The notes beneath the pieces are model-generated. The model ran no database searches. It saw only the letters and a program-made list of their open reading frames with translations, and had not been told where the DNA came from. Positions 14,490 through 22,035 of a stretch of DNA of 24,805 bases are shown here, piece by piece. Position 1 is the first letter of the stretch. Every line of letters begins with the position of its first letter. This DNA comes from CAYNRQ01 sp964399875 (lineage in GTDB: Archaea; Aenigmatarchaeota; Aenigmatarchaeia; QMZP01), in the NCBI GenBank assembly GCA_964399875.1, contig CAYNRQ010000011.1:1-24805 (forward strand), read 5' to 3'. Position numbers and translations under genes: made by a program.

Positions 14490-17159
14490 TTATTTTCTAA
14501 ACAGGACTCTCTTGAACCACATGATTATCAATACTGTGCTAGAGACCAGTATTATTTCCACCCAGTCAACAGGGGTTAGGGGTGTTGTTCCAAAGGCTGT
14601 CTGGAGTAAAGGAATATATATTACAGCCAGCTGCAGAATAATAGAAACAATTATAGCTAATATCAGCTTTTTATTTGAAAAAATTCCAACCCTGTATTTC
14701 ATCCTGACTGACTGTACTCTCACCATTTCAAAAACAACGAGCATTGTAAAGGCAGCTGTTTGTGCCTTGATACCGCCTTCGGGTAGATTGATATTGAAGA
14801 TGAGAAGTGTCCCTATACATATTACTATACCCACTATAATAATATCTGTCAACATCTCCCTGGACAGAATCCTTTCTTTTGAGTCTCTGGGTTTTCTGTT
14901 CATTATATCTGAGGCAGGCGGGTCAAGACCCAGAGCCACAGCAGGCAAACCATCTGTTAATAGATTTATCCACAAAAGCTGAACAGCTGTAACAGGCAGG
15001 AGAAAGGCGCCTGTTGCCGGATCAGCAAATCCTATAAGCATGGCCAGAAACACGACCAAAACCTCGCCAAGGTTGCTGCTTAGCAGATATTGTATAAATT
15101 TCAGTATGTTGTCATATATCTCCCTTCCGCTTTTTACTGCAGTAACTATGGAAGAGAAATTGTCATCCTTGAGCACCATGTCACTGGCCTCCTTGGCCAC
15201 GTCTGTTCCCTTTATGCCCATGGACACACCTATGTCGGATTTTTTCAGGGCAGGGGCATCGTTTACACCATCCCCTGTCATGGCGACCACATGGCCCTTG
15301 TTTTTCAGGGCCTCCAGAATCCTTACCTTGTGTATAGGGTTAACCCTTGCATAAACGCACACATTCTCTGCTATCTTAGAAAACTCCTTATCCCCCATAC
15401 TATCTAGTTCAGCACCAGTCAAAACCCTTCCCTTTTTCCCTGCTTCCAGAATACCTATATCCCTTGCTATAGCAACAGCAGTGTTTCTGTGGTCACCTGT
15501 TATCATAATAACACCTATTCCAGCGTTTTTGCATATGGCTATATCCTTCTTTACCTCTTCCCTTGGAAGGTCCATCATACCTGCCAGACCCATAAATACC
15601 AGGTCACTCTCCAGTTTTTTTTCAGAGATGTCTTTTCCTTGAACCTTTTTGAAGCCCATGGCCAGTACCCTCAGGGCCTTCTCTGTCATCATATGGTTGG
15701 CGTTCAGGATATCCTTCTTATCCCTTGGTGTTATCCTTGATATCTTTCCATTCCTGTATATTTTTGTGCAGAGATTGAGCATGGTTTCTGTGGCTCCTTT
15801 GGTGTATACACATTGCTTGCCTCCCGGTGTCAGGTTAACAGTGGTCATCATCTTTCTCTCAGAACTGAACGGTATCTCCTTTTTTCTCCTGTATCTTCCC
15901 AACTCTGCAGCCAGGCCTGCCTTGTGAGCAGCAACAACAAGGGCACCTTCTGTTGGGTCACCTATTATATTCCATTCACCGCTGCTTTTCTGCAGCTCCG
16001 CATTGTTGCACAATCCGCCTATCTTTAGCAAAAGGGAAAGGCCCTTGTCCTTTAGTGGGTTTATCTTCTTTTTATTGAGCAGGAAATCACCCTGCGGCTT
16101 GTAACCCTCTCCTGTCACCTGGATGGTTTTGCCATCATAATAAATATTCTCCACAACCATCTCATTCCTTGTAAGGGTTCCTGTCTTGTCAGAGCATATT
16201 ACAGTGGTGCATCCAAGGGTTTCCACTGCTGAAAGCTTTCTTACTATGGCGTTATTCTTGGCCATTCTCTGCAGGCCAAAGGCCAGGGTTATGGTCACCA
16301 CTGCTGGTAAGCCCTCTGGTATGGCAGCCACTGCCAGAGCCACCCCTGTAATAAACATGCTCAGGACCTCTTCGCCCTTTAGTATTCCGACTATGGTTAT
16401 TATGGCGCATATGACCAGGATAAGAACCCCTAGGTTCTTGCTGAACACTGCCAGCTTGTGCTGTAGCGGTGTTGTTTTCTCTTCCTGGACCTGGATCATC
16501 TCAGCTATCTTGCCCATCTCTGTCTTCATTCCCGTGCCTGTCACGACACCCATGGCCCTTCCTGTTGTTACCACGGTTCCCATAAATGCCATGTTCTTCC
16601 TTTCTGCTATCTCCACATCCCTTTTAAAGACATTTAGTTCCTTGGACACTGGCGTGGACTCTCCTGTCAGGGAGGCCTCATCCACCCTAAGGCTCGCTAT
16701 CTCTATAAGCCTCATATCAGCAGGAACCTTTGCTCCTTCTTCCAGAACAACCACGTCCCCGGGAACAAGATATCTGCTCTCTATCTCTTTTTTCTTGCCA
16801 TCCCTGATAACCAGGGTCATGGGAGCAGCCAGCTTTTTCAGGGCATCCATGGCCTTCTCTGCCTTGTATTCCTGTCTGAATCCAAGGACGGCATTAAGTA
16901 TAACTATTATAAGGATAACAGCGGCATCAACTACGCTTTCTATAAGGAAGGAGATGACAGAAGCTATTATAAGGATAATAATAAGAAGGGATTTGAACTG
17001 GTTAAAGAAAATAGTCCATGGGCTTATCTTCTTTTTTTCCTCGAACTGATTAAGACCAAACTTATGAAGCCTTTTTCTGGCCTCTGATTCTGAAAGGCCT
17101 TTCTCTCCAGAGCCAAGATTCTTCAGTACCTTATCGGTTTCCATCTTGTGCCAATCCAT
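14490..17159 (-). CDS. P-type Ca2+-transporting ATPase (type II, SERCA/PMR1-like)
   Basis: 889 residues, full length. N-terminal cation-ATPase domain (KGLSESEARKRL), TGES actuator loop (165-168), phosphorylation site CSDKTGTLT with Asp at about 324, and hinge motif MTGDGVNDAPALKKSD. Ion-site motifs identify type II calcium pumps: AVAAIPEGLPAVVT in M4 (Glu about 282) and NLLTDGLPAVALG in M6. The C-terminus has the usual M7-M10 helices. It expels Ca2+ (possibly Mn2+) using ATP. A TATA-like TTTTAATTTAAG lies 27 nt upstream of ATG 17159. The long open frame on the opposite strand (16186-17049) is a shadow. Confidence 0.92.
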   Translation of the reverse strand: MDWHKMETDKVLKNLGSGEKGLSESEARKRLHKFGLNQFEEKKKISPWTIFFNQFKSLLIIILIIASVISFLIESVVDAAVILIIVILNAVLGFRQEYKAEKAMDALKKLAAPMTLVIRDGKKKEIESRYLVPGDVVVLEEGAKVPADMRLIEIASLRVDEASLTGESTPVSKELNVFKRDVEIAERKNMAFMGTVVTTGRAMGVVTGTGMKTEMGKIAEMIQVQEEKTTPLQHKLAVFSKNLGVLILVICAIITIVGILKGEEVLSMFITGVALAVAAIPEGLPAVVTITLAFGLQRMAKNNAIVRKLSAVETLGCTTVICSDKTGTLTRNEMVVENIYYDGKTIQVTGEGYKPQGDFLLNKKKINPLKDKGLSLLLKIGGLCNNAELQKSSGEWNIIGDPTEGALVVAAHKAGLAAELGRYRRKKEIPFSSERKMMTTVNLTPGGKQCVYTKGATETMLNLCTKIYRNGKISRITPRDKKDILNANHMMTEKALRVLAMGFKKVQGKDISEKKLESDLVFMGLAGMMDLPREEVKKDIAICKNAGIGVIMITGDHRNTAVAIARDIGILEAGKKGRVLTGAELDSMGDKEFSKIAENVCVYARVNPIHKVRILEALKNKGHVVAMTGDGVNDAPALKKSDIGVSMGIKGTDVAKEASDMVLKDDNFSSIVTAVKSGREIYDNILKFIQYLLSSNLGEVLVVFLAMLIGFADPATGAFLLPVTAVQLLWINLLTDGLPAVALGLDPPASDIMNRKPRDSKERILSREMLTDIIIVGIVICIGTLLIFNINLPEGGIKAQTAAFTMLVVFEMVRVQSVRMKYRVGIFSNKKLILAIIVSIILQLAVIYIPLLQTAFGTTPLTPVDWVEIILVSSTVLIIMWFKRVLFRK

Positions 17160-17181
17160 AGTTATTATATTGTATAGAGGA

Positions 17182-17194
17182 ACTTAAATTAAAA
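17182..17194 (-). promoter_or_regulatory. TATA box of the Ca2+-ATPase gene
   Basis: TTTTAATTTAAG on the coding strand, centred about 27 nt before ATG 17159, again without a ribosome site. It lies in the 65-bp gap after the pyrophosphatase gene. Confidence 0.45.
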
Positions 17195-17224
17195 CACAGA
17201 ATATAGAATGGTTTCTGACAATGT

Positions 17225-17755
17225 TTATTTTTTCCTTTTTTCTCTGTAAAGCTTCATGCACAGCAGTATCTCTTTTCTGGCCTCTGCTGCACTAAACCAC
17301 CCCTCTACCTTTGTTTTTATCCCTTCTGATTTTTTATATATCTGGAAGAAATGGCTTATTTCATCTCTCGTGCCCTTGGCTATGTCGTTTATGTTCTTTA
17401 TGTCCTTGTATCTTGGCTCATGCATTGCTATGCACAGTATCTTGTTGTCCTGCTTGCCACCGTCCTTCATCTTTAGCAGACCCACGGGCCTTGCCTCAAT
17501 AAGTATACCAGGAACAACGGGCTCATGGGTTATTACCAGTGCATCCAAGAGGTCATTGTCCCTTGATATGGCCTGTGGAACAAACCCATAATTAGCAGGA
17601 TATCTCAGGTGAGAACCTATGACCCTGTCAAGCTTCATGACATTGAACTCCTTCAGATACTCGTACTTATTCTGGGAATTCTTTGCTATCTCTATAATAA
17701 CATTTATTATATTCGGTGGCCTCGGCCCTGTAGGAACAGCATCCAGAAGATCCAT
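17225..17755 (-). CDS. ppa: Soluble inorganic pyrophosphatase, family I
   Basis: 176 residues. Hydrolyses PPi to two phosphates in the cytosol. Family I active-site residues appear in order: IEIAKNSQNKYEY (Glu and Lys), the pair of Tyr in LRYPANYGFVPQ, the metal-binding DNDLLDALV (DxDxxD), and DGGKQDNKILCI with MHEPRYKDIKNINDI downstream. Length matches archaeal and bacterial hexameric enzymes. It is monocistronic; AGTTATATAT at 17781-17789 is a probable TATA box about 30 nt before ATG 17755. Confidence 0.93.
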   Translation of the reverse strand: MDLLDAVPTGPRPPNIINVIIEIAKNSQNKYEYLKEFNVMKLDRVIGSHLRYPANYGFVPQAISRDNDLLDALVITHEPVVPGILIEARPVGLLKMKDGGKQDNKILCIAMHEPRYKDIKNINDIAKGTRDEISHFFQIYKKSEGIKTKVEGWFSAAEARKEILLCMKLYREKRKK

Positions 17756-17780
17756 AAATATATAATGTAACAGAAGTGCT

Positions 17781-17789
17781 ATATATAAC
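17781..17789 (-). promoter_or_regulatory. TATA box of the pyrophosphatase gene
   Basis: GTTATATAT on the coding strand about 30 nt upstream of the start codon. Divergent to a second TATA-like box (AGATTATAAA, 17828-17836) on the plus strand. Confidence 0.4.
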
Positions 17790-17855
17790 TGTTAGTTGCA
17801 ATACTGCTCGGGGCTTTTTTAATAAAAGATTATAAACTCCGCCATTTAACTTACA

Positions 17856-17960
17856 TTGGAAAACCCAGATGAATTACTTAGAGATGTAGAAGAAGATCTG
17901 AAATCTAACTTCAGTTTACGTGTGGACGATGCCGCTGTGCAACCACTTTGGTTTGTCTGA
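17856..17960 (+). CDS. Possible 34-residue peptide gene (TTG start) or 5' fragment of a lost gene
   Basis: TTG 17856 opens a frame LENPDELLRDVEEDLKSNF followed by SLRVDDAAVQPLWFV and TGA. The composition is acidic and protein-like rather than random, and a TATA-like AGATTATAAA (17828-17836) lies about 24 nt upstream, the leaderless spacing used elsewhere in this window. It could be a real small protein or the surviving N-terminus of a decayed gene; the following 100 nt is more GC-rich than the flanks and has no clear coding frame. I recognise no family. Confidence 0.25.
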   Translation: MENPDELLRDVEEDLKSNFSLRVDDAAVQPLWFV

Positions 17961-18067
17961 GATAAATTTTGTATGCGTCTTACTCTTCATTGCACTTCGT
18001 GCGCTTGCCCCGTCTTCGTTTCGGTCTGTCCGAGTTCACTTTGTTGACCCTGATTTAATTCTGATGT
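17961..18067. other. Unassigned, GC-richer spacer
   Basis: Nothing convincing is seen on either strand. On the minus strand the frame of the 163-aa gene stays open for 27 codons past its TGA (QSELGQTETKTGQAHEVQ is part of it), which may mean an older, longer 3' end. No tRNA, terminator hairpin or known RNA motif is apparent. Confidence 0.3.
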
Positions 18068-18559
18068 TCACGCAGCTTTTGCCTTTGTTTGCCGGGCCGC
18101 CTCTTCCATGGCTCTCTTTATAGGTTCAAGGTAATATCTTCTTATAGTTATGCTGCATCTCTTGAACAGGGTCAGGCTGACTGTTCTTCTGAAGCGCCTG
18201 TTGGTATACAAACCCTTAATAAGATTTGTGCCATCTACTGCTGGATCAAGGTATGCATACATGTCTCCTGATGCGCTGAATATCTGGCCTATGTATTCAT
18301 TTATAACACGCTGGTCTGCAGTTATGGCCCTGCCCTTGTTTTTTCCTATTTCAGATATTTTTTTGTCAAGGCCATTAACATATGAATCAAGCCTTTTATA
18401 AAGGGTTTTGAGTGCTGATTTATATTGTGCGTTAACCTTGTATTCATTGCCGTTTTTGTCAAACTGGCCTATAAATCCGTCTAACCCCTCGTAAAGATTA
18501 TTCATGTACTGCTTAAGTTGTTTTAGTCCTTCCCTGAAGTTTCCTGGATTTAGTGGCAT
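18068..18559 (-). CDS. Orphan helical protein of unknown function
   Basis: 163 residues from ATG 18559, starting MPLNPGNFREGLKQLKQYMN. A ribosome site GGGTGAT (18563-18569) lies just before this ATG, and a TATA-like TGTATTTAAATTTTAG (18586-18600) further up, so this start is preferred to the longer TTG-type frame from 18646. The sequence is charged and looks almost entirely alpha-helical, with a basic C-terminus RRFRRTVSLTLFKRC and ending ARQTKAKAA. No signal peptide or membrane segment. I recognise no domain. It stands alone between a probable transposon scar and an odd non-coding stretch. Confidence 0.6.
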   Translation of the reverse strand: MPLNPGNFREGLKQLKQYMNNLYEGLDGFIGQFDKNGNEYKVNAQYKSALKTLYKRLDSYVNGLDKKISEIGKNKGRAITADQRVINEYIGQIFSASGDMYAYLDPAVDGTNLIKGLYTNRRFRRTVSLTLFKRCSITIRRYYLEPIKRAMEEAARQTKAKAA

Positions 18560-18562
18560 TTT

Positions 18563-18600
18563 ATCACCCAATCTGATGTTAACACTAAAATTTAAATACA
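18563..18600 (-). promoter_or_regulatory. TATA box and ribosome site of the 163-aa orphan gene
   Basis: TATTTAAATT-type box at 18586-18600 and GGGTGAT at 18563-18569, complementary to the archaeal 16S 3' end, 3 nt before ATG 18559. Among single genes here this one has a ribosome site rather than a leaderless start. Confidence 0.45.
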
Positions 18601-18774
18601 GGTCAATTGCCTCAAACAACCCAGAACCACTGGATTGAGCCAGCAAATACTTGCATTGTTTGAATGTGTGCTAATATGTTTATTACTAAATAGTGACATT
18701 TAATGCTTTATAAAGCTTTCGGTTGCCATTTGCATGCTGTTTGCTGTTGGATAATAGCATTGCATATTGATATG

Positions 18775-18898
18775 TAATTAGCGAAGTTCAATCCGAGAGC
18801 TAGGCCCGGGGGAGTCAGCCATGGGGCACTAAATATTTCTTAAACCAATCAACAGCTAAACTACCCGCCACTAAGGCGGCGGAGATATGAAGAATATT
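18775..18898 (+). mobile_element. Probable IS200/IS605-type 3' remnant (tnpB tail and right-end/omega-RNA-like region)
   Basis: The 268-bp gap 18660-18927 has no full gene. From 18781 a short frame reads AKFNPRARPGGVSHGALNIS then TAA (18841-18843), resembling the low-complexity C-terminal tail of archaeal TnpB proteins. It is followed by a region with a tight hairpin CCGCC-ACTAA-GGCGG (18865-18879) and GGAGATATGAAG, like the structured right ends from which omega RNAs are made. GCCC/GGGC (18804-18807, 18824-18827) is a further small stem. The rest of tnpB is absent. This is recognition from memory of the tail pattern, not a search result. Confidence 0.45.
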
Positions 18899-18927
18899 CA
18901 AGCCCCTGTTGTAGATAAGGGCAAGCA

Positions 18928-19242
18928 CTACTTAACTTTCACTGCTGTCCCGTAGACCAGCATCTCTGCAGCTGCCCTGGTCACCATGGATGTGGTGAAC
19001 CTTGCGCTTACCACAGCATTTGCTCCGAGCTTCTTGGCCTCTTGTTCCATTCTTTTCAGAGCCTCTTCCCTGGCCTCTGAGAGCATCTCTGTGTACTCTT
19101 TAAGTTCCCCTCCGACTATGTTCCTGAGGCCAGCCACTATGTCTTTTCCGAGGTGCTTGGCCCTTATGGTATTGCCCTTTACCAGCCCTAGGGTTTCAAT
19201 AATCCTTTTACCAGCTATGGTATCAGATGTTGTTATTATCAT
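18928..19242 (-). CDS. YbjQ/UPF0145 family protein
   Basis: 104 residues starting MIITTSDTIAGKRIIETLGL, then VKGNTIRAKHLGKDIVAGLR, NIVGGELKEYTEMLSEAREE, and GANAVVSARFTTSMV: the complete UPF0145 (YbjQ) signature. These small cytosolic proteins form pentamer-like beta-rich rings; function is not established. ATG 19242 is chosen over the upstream frame because a strong GGAGG ribosome site lies 6 nt before it and 2 nt after the iorB stop region, which also makes it the last gene of the ior operon. No direct link to IorAB chemistry is known. Confidence 0.88.
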   Translation of the reverse strand: MIITTSDTIAGKRIIETLGLVKGNTIRAKHLGKDIVAGLRNIVGGELKEYTEMLSEAREEALKRMEQEAKKLGANAVVSARFTTSMVTRAAAEMLVYGTAVKVK

Positions 19243-19243
19243 A

Positions 19244-19837
19244 TTAAACCTCCTTATATTCGAGGCCCATCCTGAAGGCCTGAACATTCTTTTCTGCATA
19301 TTTTCCAGATGAATATTTTATTGATTCTATAATAGAATTCTTTTTAAGCGGCAAAAGTCCAGCAGACACGGCAACACCTATGGACATGGTGTTCCCGAAT
19401 ATGGCATCCCCCAGTTTGTCATCGCAGATATTTGATGCATTCACATATACAGCCTTTTTTGCAAAGGGTGCTATCAGCTTCTTTATCTCTTCTAATTCCG
19501 GATACTTCTCTTTATGGAGCATGGTGTAAATAGGGACAATAGAATATGTATCCACAACAAACCCTGTCCTTTTCTTGGAAGCAAAGTAGCAGGACCTTGC
19601 AGCCTCCACAGGCTCAAGGCCCAGGATAAGATCGGCTTCTCCTCTGGGTATAGTGGGAGAAAAAACATCTTTGCCAAATCTGAGATGCGTGGGTATCTGG
19701 CCTCCTCTCTGGGCAAGACCGTGCAACTGTGTTCCCCTTATCTCATACCCTTCCAGATTCGCTGCCCTGGCTATAATAACAGATGTAAACAAAACACCTT
19801 CTCCTCCAACACCGGTTAACAAGAGATTAAACACCAT
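19244..19837 (-). CDS. iorB: Indolepyruvate:ferredoxin oxidoreductase beta subunit IorB
   Basis: 197 residues with the gamma-type 2-oxoacid oxidoreductase domain: LLTGVGGEGVLFTSVIIARA, then EIRGTQLHGLAQRGG, then GNTMSIGVAVSAGLLPL. Together with IorA it decarboxylates aryl pyruvates (from Trp, Phe, Tyr) to aryl-acetyl-CoA, passing electrons to ferredoxin, in the cytosol. Its ATG (19837) overlaps the end of iorA by 11 nt. The usual glycine loop GVGGxG is intact. Confidence 0.92.
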   Translation of the reverse strand: MVFNLLLTGVGGEGVLFTSVIIARAANLEGYEIRGTQLHGLAQRGGQIPTHLRFGKDVFSPTIPRGEADLILGLEPVEAARSCYFASKKRTGFVVDTYSIVPIYTMLHKEKYPELEEIKKLIAPFAKKAVYVNASNICDDKLGDAIFGNTMSIGVAVSAGLLPLKKNSIIESIKYSSGKYAEKNVQAFRMGLEYKEV

Positions 19838-21707
19838 GATGCTTCTTATCTCCCTTCTTGATGATTTTAGGTTTTATTGCACCAGGCGGTGTGATCTGGG
19901 AACAAACAGAACATCCCCAGCACCTGTCAGGGTCTATAATATATTTACCGCTCTTTTTCACAAAAGCAGGGCAAGCAAACCTGTCAATTACTGAAAGGTT
20001 TTTCTTGTTCTTTGGGTCAATTTCGAAAACAGGTAATTGTTGTCCTTTTCTTTTCATCATCTTTTTGAAGAGCAGCCTGCACATTCCCCTGGAGACAATC
20101 ACATTCACACCGTGTTTTGAGGTTAATTCTTTAACGGCTTTCTGCAATTCTTTCTGGTTAAAGGCGTTCACAACCCTTACATTCTTGATGCCCATGCCCC
20201 TAACAACATCCTCTATCTTTACAGGCTCTCTGGGTTCGCCCATGGCTGTCCTTCCTGTGCCCGGGTGCGGTTCATGGCCTGTCATGGCTGTTATGTTATT
20301 ATCCATTATAACCACAAGGACATCTGGATCATTGTACCTCAGATTAACAAGACCGGGCATGCCATTATGAAAGAATGTGGAATCTCCAATAAATATAACA
20401 GCCTTCTGGTCACTAACCTTTCTTATTCCATGCGTCACACCCATGCTGGCTCCCATGGAAAAGATAAAGTCCTGGGTATGGAAAGGCTCAAATAATCCCA
20501 GAATATAGCAGCCAACATCCCCTGCATAAACAGGTTTGTCTCCGAGAACAGCTTTGACAGCAAAGAATGTTGATCTGTGCGGACAGCCAGGACAGAGAAC
20601 GGCCTTTCTTGTAGGCAGCCTTGATTTTATTTTCTTAATCAGGGTGTCCTGTTTTCTAAAGCCTGGCTTCTTAATCCCCAAAAGAGGACATGTCCTTTCC
20701 TGGATAAGCTCTGTGCTATATTCGCCCACCCTTGGGAGTATATCCTTGCCATGGATCTTCAGACCAGGATTCACATCCTTTGCGATGCCTCTGACAAAGT
20801 CTTCAATTATTGGCTCAAGCTCCTCTAGAACTATAAGGGTATCCAGATCCTTTATGAAATCAGAAATGAATTTTTTGGATATTGGAAAAGTCATTCCAAG
20901 CTTTCCGAGCTTTATATTATTCAATTCCAGTTCCTTTGCATACTGCCAGGAAACACCACTGGCCAGGATACCTGTCCTGCTTTTTGTGTCTCCCTCCACT
21001 CTATTTAATTTGCTGCCATACTCCTTTTCTATATCAGCCGTCTTTTTCAGTATTCTTTCATGCATATTCTGAAGGATGGGTCTTATACATGCATACCTTT
21101 CATAGTTTTTGACAAATTTCCCTGTGGTTTTTGGTTTCTTTATGGGGCCAAGCTTCACAGTGCCGACAGAGTGGGCAACCATGGTCGTTGTCCTTAGGAA
21201 TACAGGTATCTGATATTTCTCAGACATATCAAAAGCAATCTTGGTGAAATCCTTGCACTCCTGTGTATTTGAGGGCTCTATCATGGGTATATTACCGACC
21301 CTTGCAAACCTCCTTGTGTCCTCCTCGCTCTGTCCTGAGCTGTGGCCAAAGGGGTCATCAGCTACATTGATAACCAAACTTCCATAGACACCAACATAGG
21401 CAACAGGAAAAACAGAATCACTGGCAACATTAAGGCCAAAATGCTTCAGGGCTGTTAATGTCCTTACACCACAAAACGAAGCGCCTGCGCACGCCTCAAA
21501 TGCCACCTTTTCATTCGTGCTCCACTCAAAATAGAACCCGGCATCCCTGGCTATGTCCCCGAACGTGATACCAACCTCAGAGCTTGGGGTTCCTGGATAG
21601 CATGCAGAGAATCCGATGCCAGACTCTATGGCTCCCCTTGCAATGGCTTCATTCCCTAAAAGGACAACTTTTTTTCCTGCCTTTTCAAGAACATCAGGGT
21701 TTTTCAT
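19827..21707 (-). CDS. iorA: Indolepyruvate:ferredoxin oxidoreductase alpha subunit IorA, ferredoxin domain with one cluster apparently lost
   Basis: 626 residues. N-terminal pyrimidine-binding domain (LLGNEAIARGAIESGI, CYPGTPSSEVG), middle region, ThDP-binding domain with IGDSTFFHNGMPGL and IMDNNITAMTG, and a C-terminal ferredoxin-like domain. In the family this domain usually holds two [4Fe-4S] clusters. Here only C579 (ACPAF) and the CWGCSVC triplet (C596, C599, C602) remain. In a two-cluster ferredoxin those four are exactly the ligands of one cluster; the first CxxCxxC (now around NLSVIDRF) and the last CP Cys (now TPPGAI) are all missing. So one cluster seems cleanly lost. Preceded by a small membrane protein gene 4 nt upstream and a GTGAT ribosome site. 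Confidence 0.92.
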   Translation of the reverse strand: MKNPDVLEKAGKKVVLLGNEAIARGAIESGIGFSACYPGTPSSEVGITFGDIARDAGFYFEWSTNEKVAFEACAGASFCGVRTLTALKHFGLNVASDSVFPVAYVGVYGSLVINVADDPFGHSSGQSEEDTRRFARVGNIPMIEPSNTQECKDFTKIAFDMSEKYQIPVFLRTTTMVAHSVGTVKLGPIKKPKTTGKFVKNYERYACIRPILQNMHERILKKTADIEKEYGSKLNRVEGDTKSRTGILASGVSWQYAKELELNNIKLGKLGMTFPISKKFISDFIKDLDTLIVLEELEPIIEDFVRGIAKDVNPGLKIHGKDILPRVGEYSTELIQERTCPLLGIKKPGFRKQDTLIKKIKSRLPTRKAVLCPGCPHRSTFFAVKAVLGDKPVYAGDVGCYILGLFEPFHTQDFIFSMGASMGVTHGIRKVSDQKAVIFIGDSTFFHNGMPGLVNLRYNDPDVLVVIMDNNITAMTGHEPHPGTGRTAMGEPREPVKIEDVVRGMGIKNVRVVNAFNQKELQKAVKELTSKHGVNVIVSRGMCRLLFKKMMKRKGQQLPVFEIDPKNKKNLSVIDRFACPAFVKKSGKYIIDPDRCWGCSVCSQITPPGAIKPKIIKKGDKKHHGV

Positions 21708-21711
21708 TCAA

Positions 21712-21972
21712 TCACTTCTTATTGCCTCGATTGCCGGACCCACTCTTTCCGGGCCGTGATTTTTTCTCTTTCTTTAATCCCTTTGTTTCCATTATCCTTT
21801 CCCTGATAAGGGACAGCAGGACTATTAGCACACCTATTACTACAGCGGCTGTTCCTATCCTTATGAACCATGGTATATTTTCTGCCTCAAGGAACCTGTA
21901 AAAGCCATATACAACAAATATGGCTATTCCACCAAGGATGAATAAAACACCCAGAGTGTCAATTTTTTTCAT
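21712..21972 (-). CDS. Small two-helix membrane protein at the head of the ior operon
   Basis: 86 residues: helix 1 TLGVLFILGGIAIFVVYGFY, a short loop, helix 2 IGTAAVVIGVLIVLLSLI, and a basic tail KKEKKSRPGKSGSGNRGNKK. A strong GGGGTGAT ribosome site (21975-21982) precedes ATG 21972, and the stop is 4 nt before iorA, so it is very likely co-transcribed with iorAB. The family is not recognised; both ends of the chain carry basic residues. Confidence 0.7.
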   Translation of the reverse strand: MKKIDTLGVLFILGGIAIFVVYGFYRFLEAENIPWFIRIGTAAVVIGVLIVLLSLIRERIMETKGLKKEKKSRPGKSGSGNRGNKK

Positions 21973-22035
21973 ATATCACCCCACCATCGCTTATTGATCT
22001 TATTTATTATTTGGAACACCCACAATATATAATTA
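21973..22035. promoter_or_regulatory. Divergent promoter region between the ior operon and carbamate kinase
   Basis: 63 bp shared by both transcription units. TATTTATTAT (22001-22010) can act as a TATA box for the plus-strand carbamate kinase (ATG 22036, no ribosome site, so leaderless) and its complement is AT-rich for the minus-strand unit, which does have a GGGGTGAT ribosome site. Sharing one short AT-rich core may link their expression. Confidence 0.45.

Noticed and set aside
16186..17049. 287-codon open frame on the plus strand
   Set aside because: It lies fully antisense to the well-conserved P-type ATPase gene and its product is low-complexity (Ser/Thr/Ala/Ile-rich), as expected for a shadow frame.
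17920..18123. 67-codon plus-strand frame
   Set aside because: No promoter or ribosome site, no family resemblance, and it runs into the antisense of the 163-aa gene.
19858..21072. Several plus-strand frames of 76-178 codons
   Set aside because: All are antisense to iorA, which has complete family motifs.
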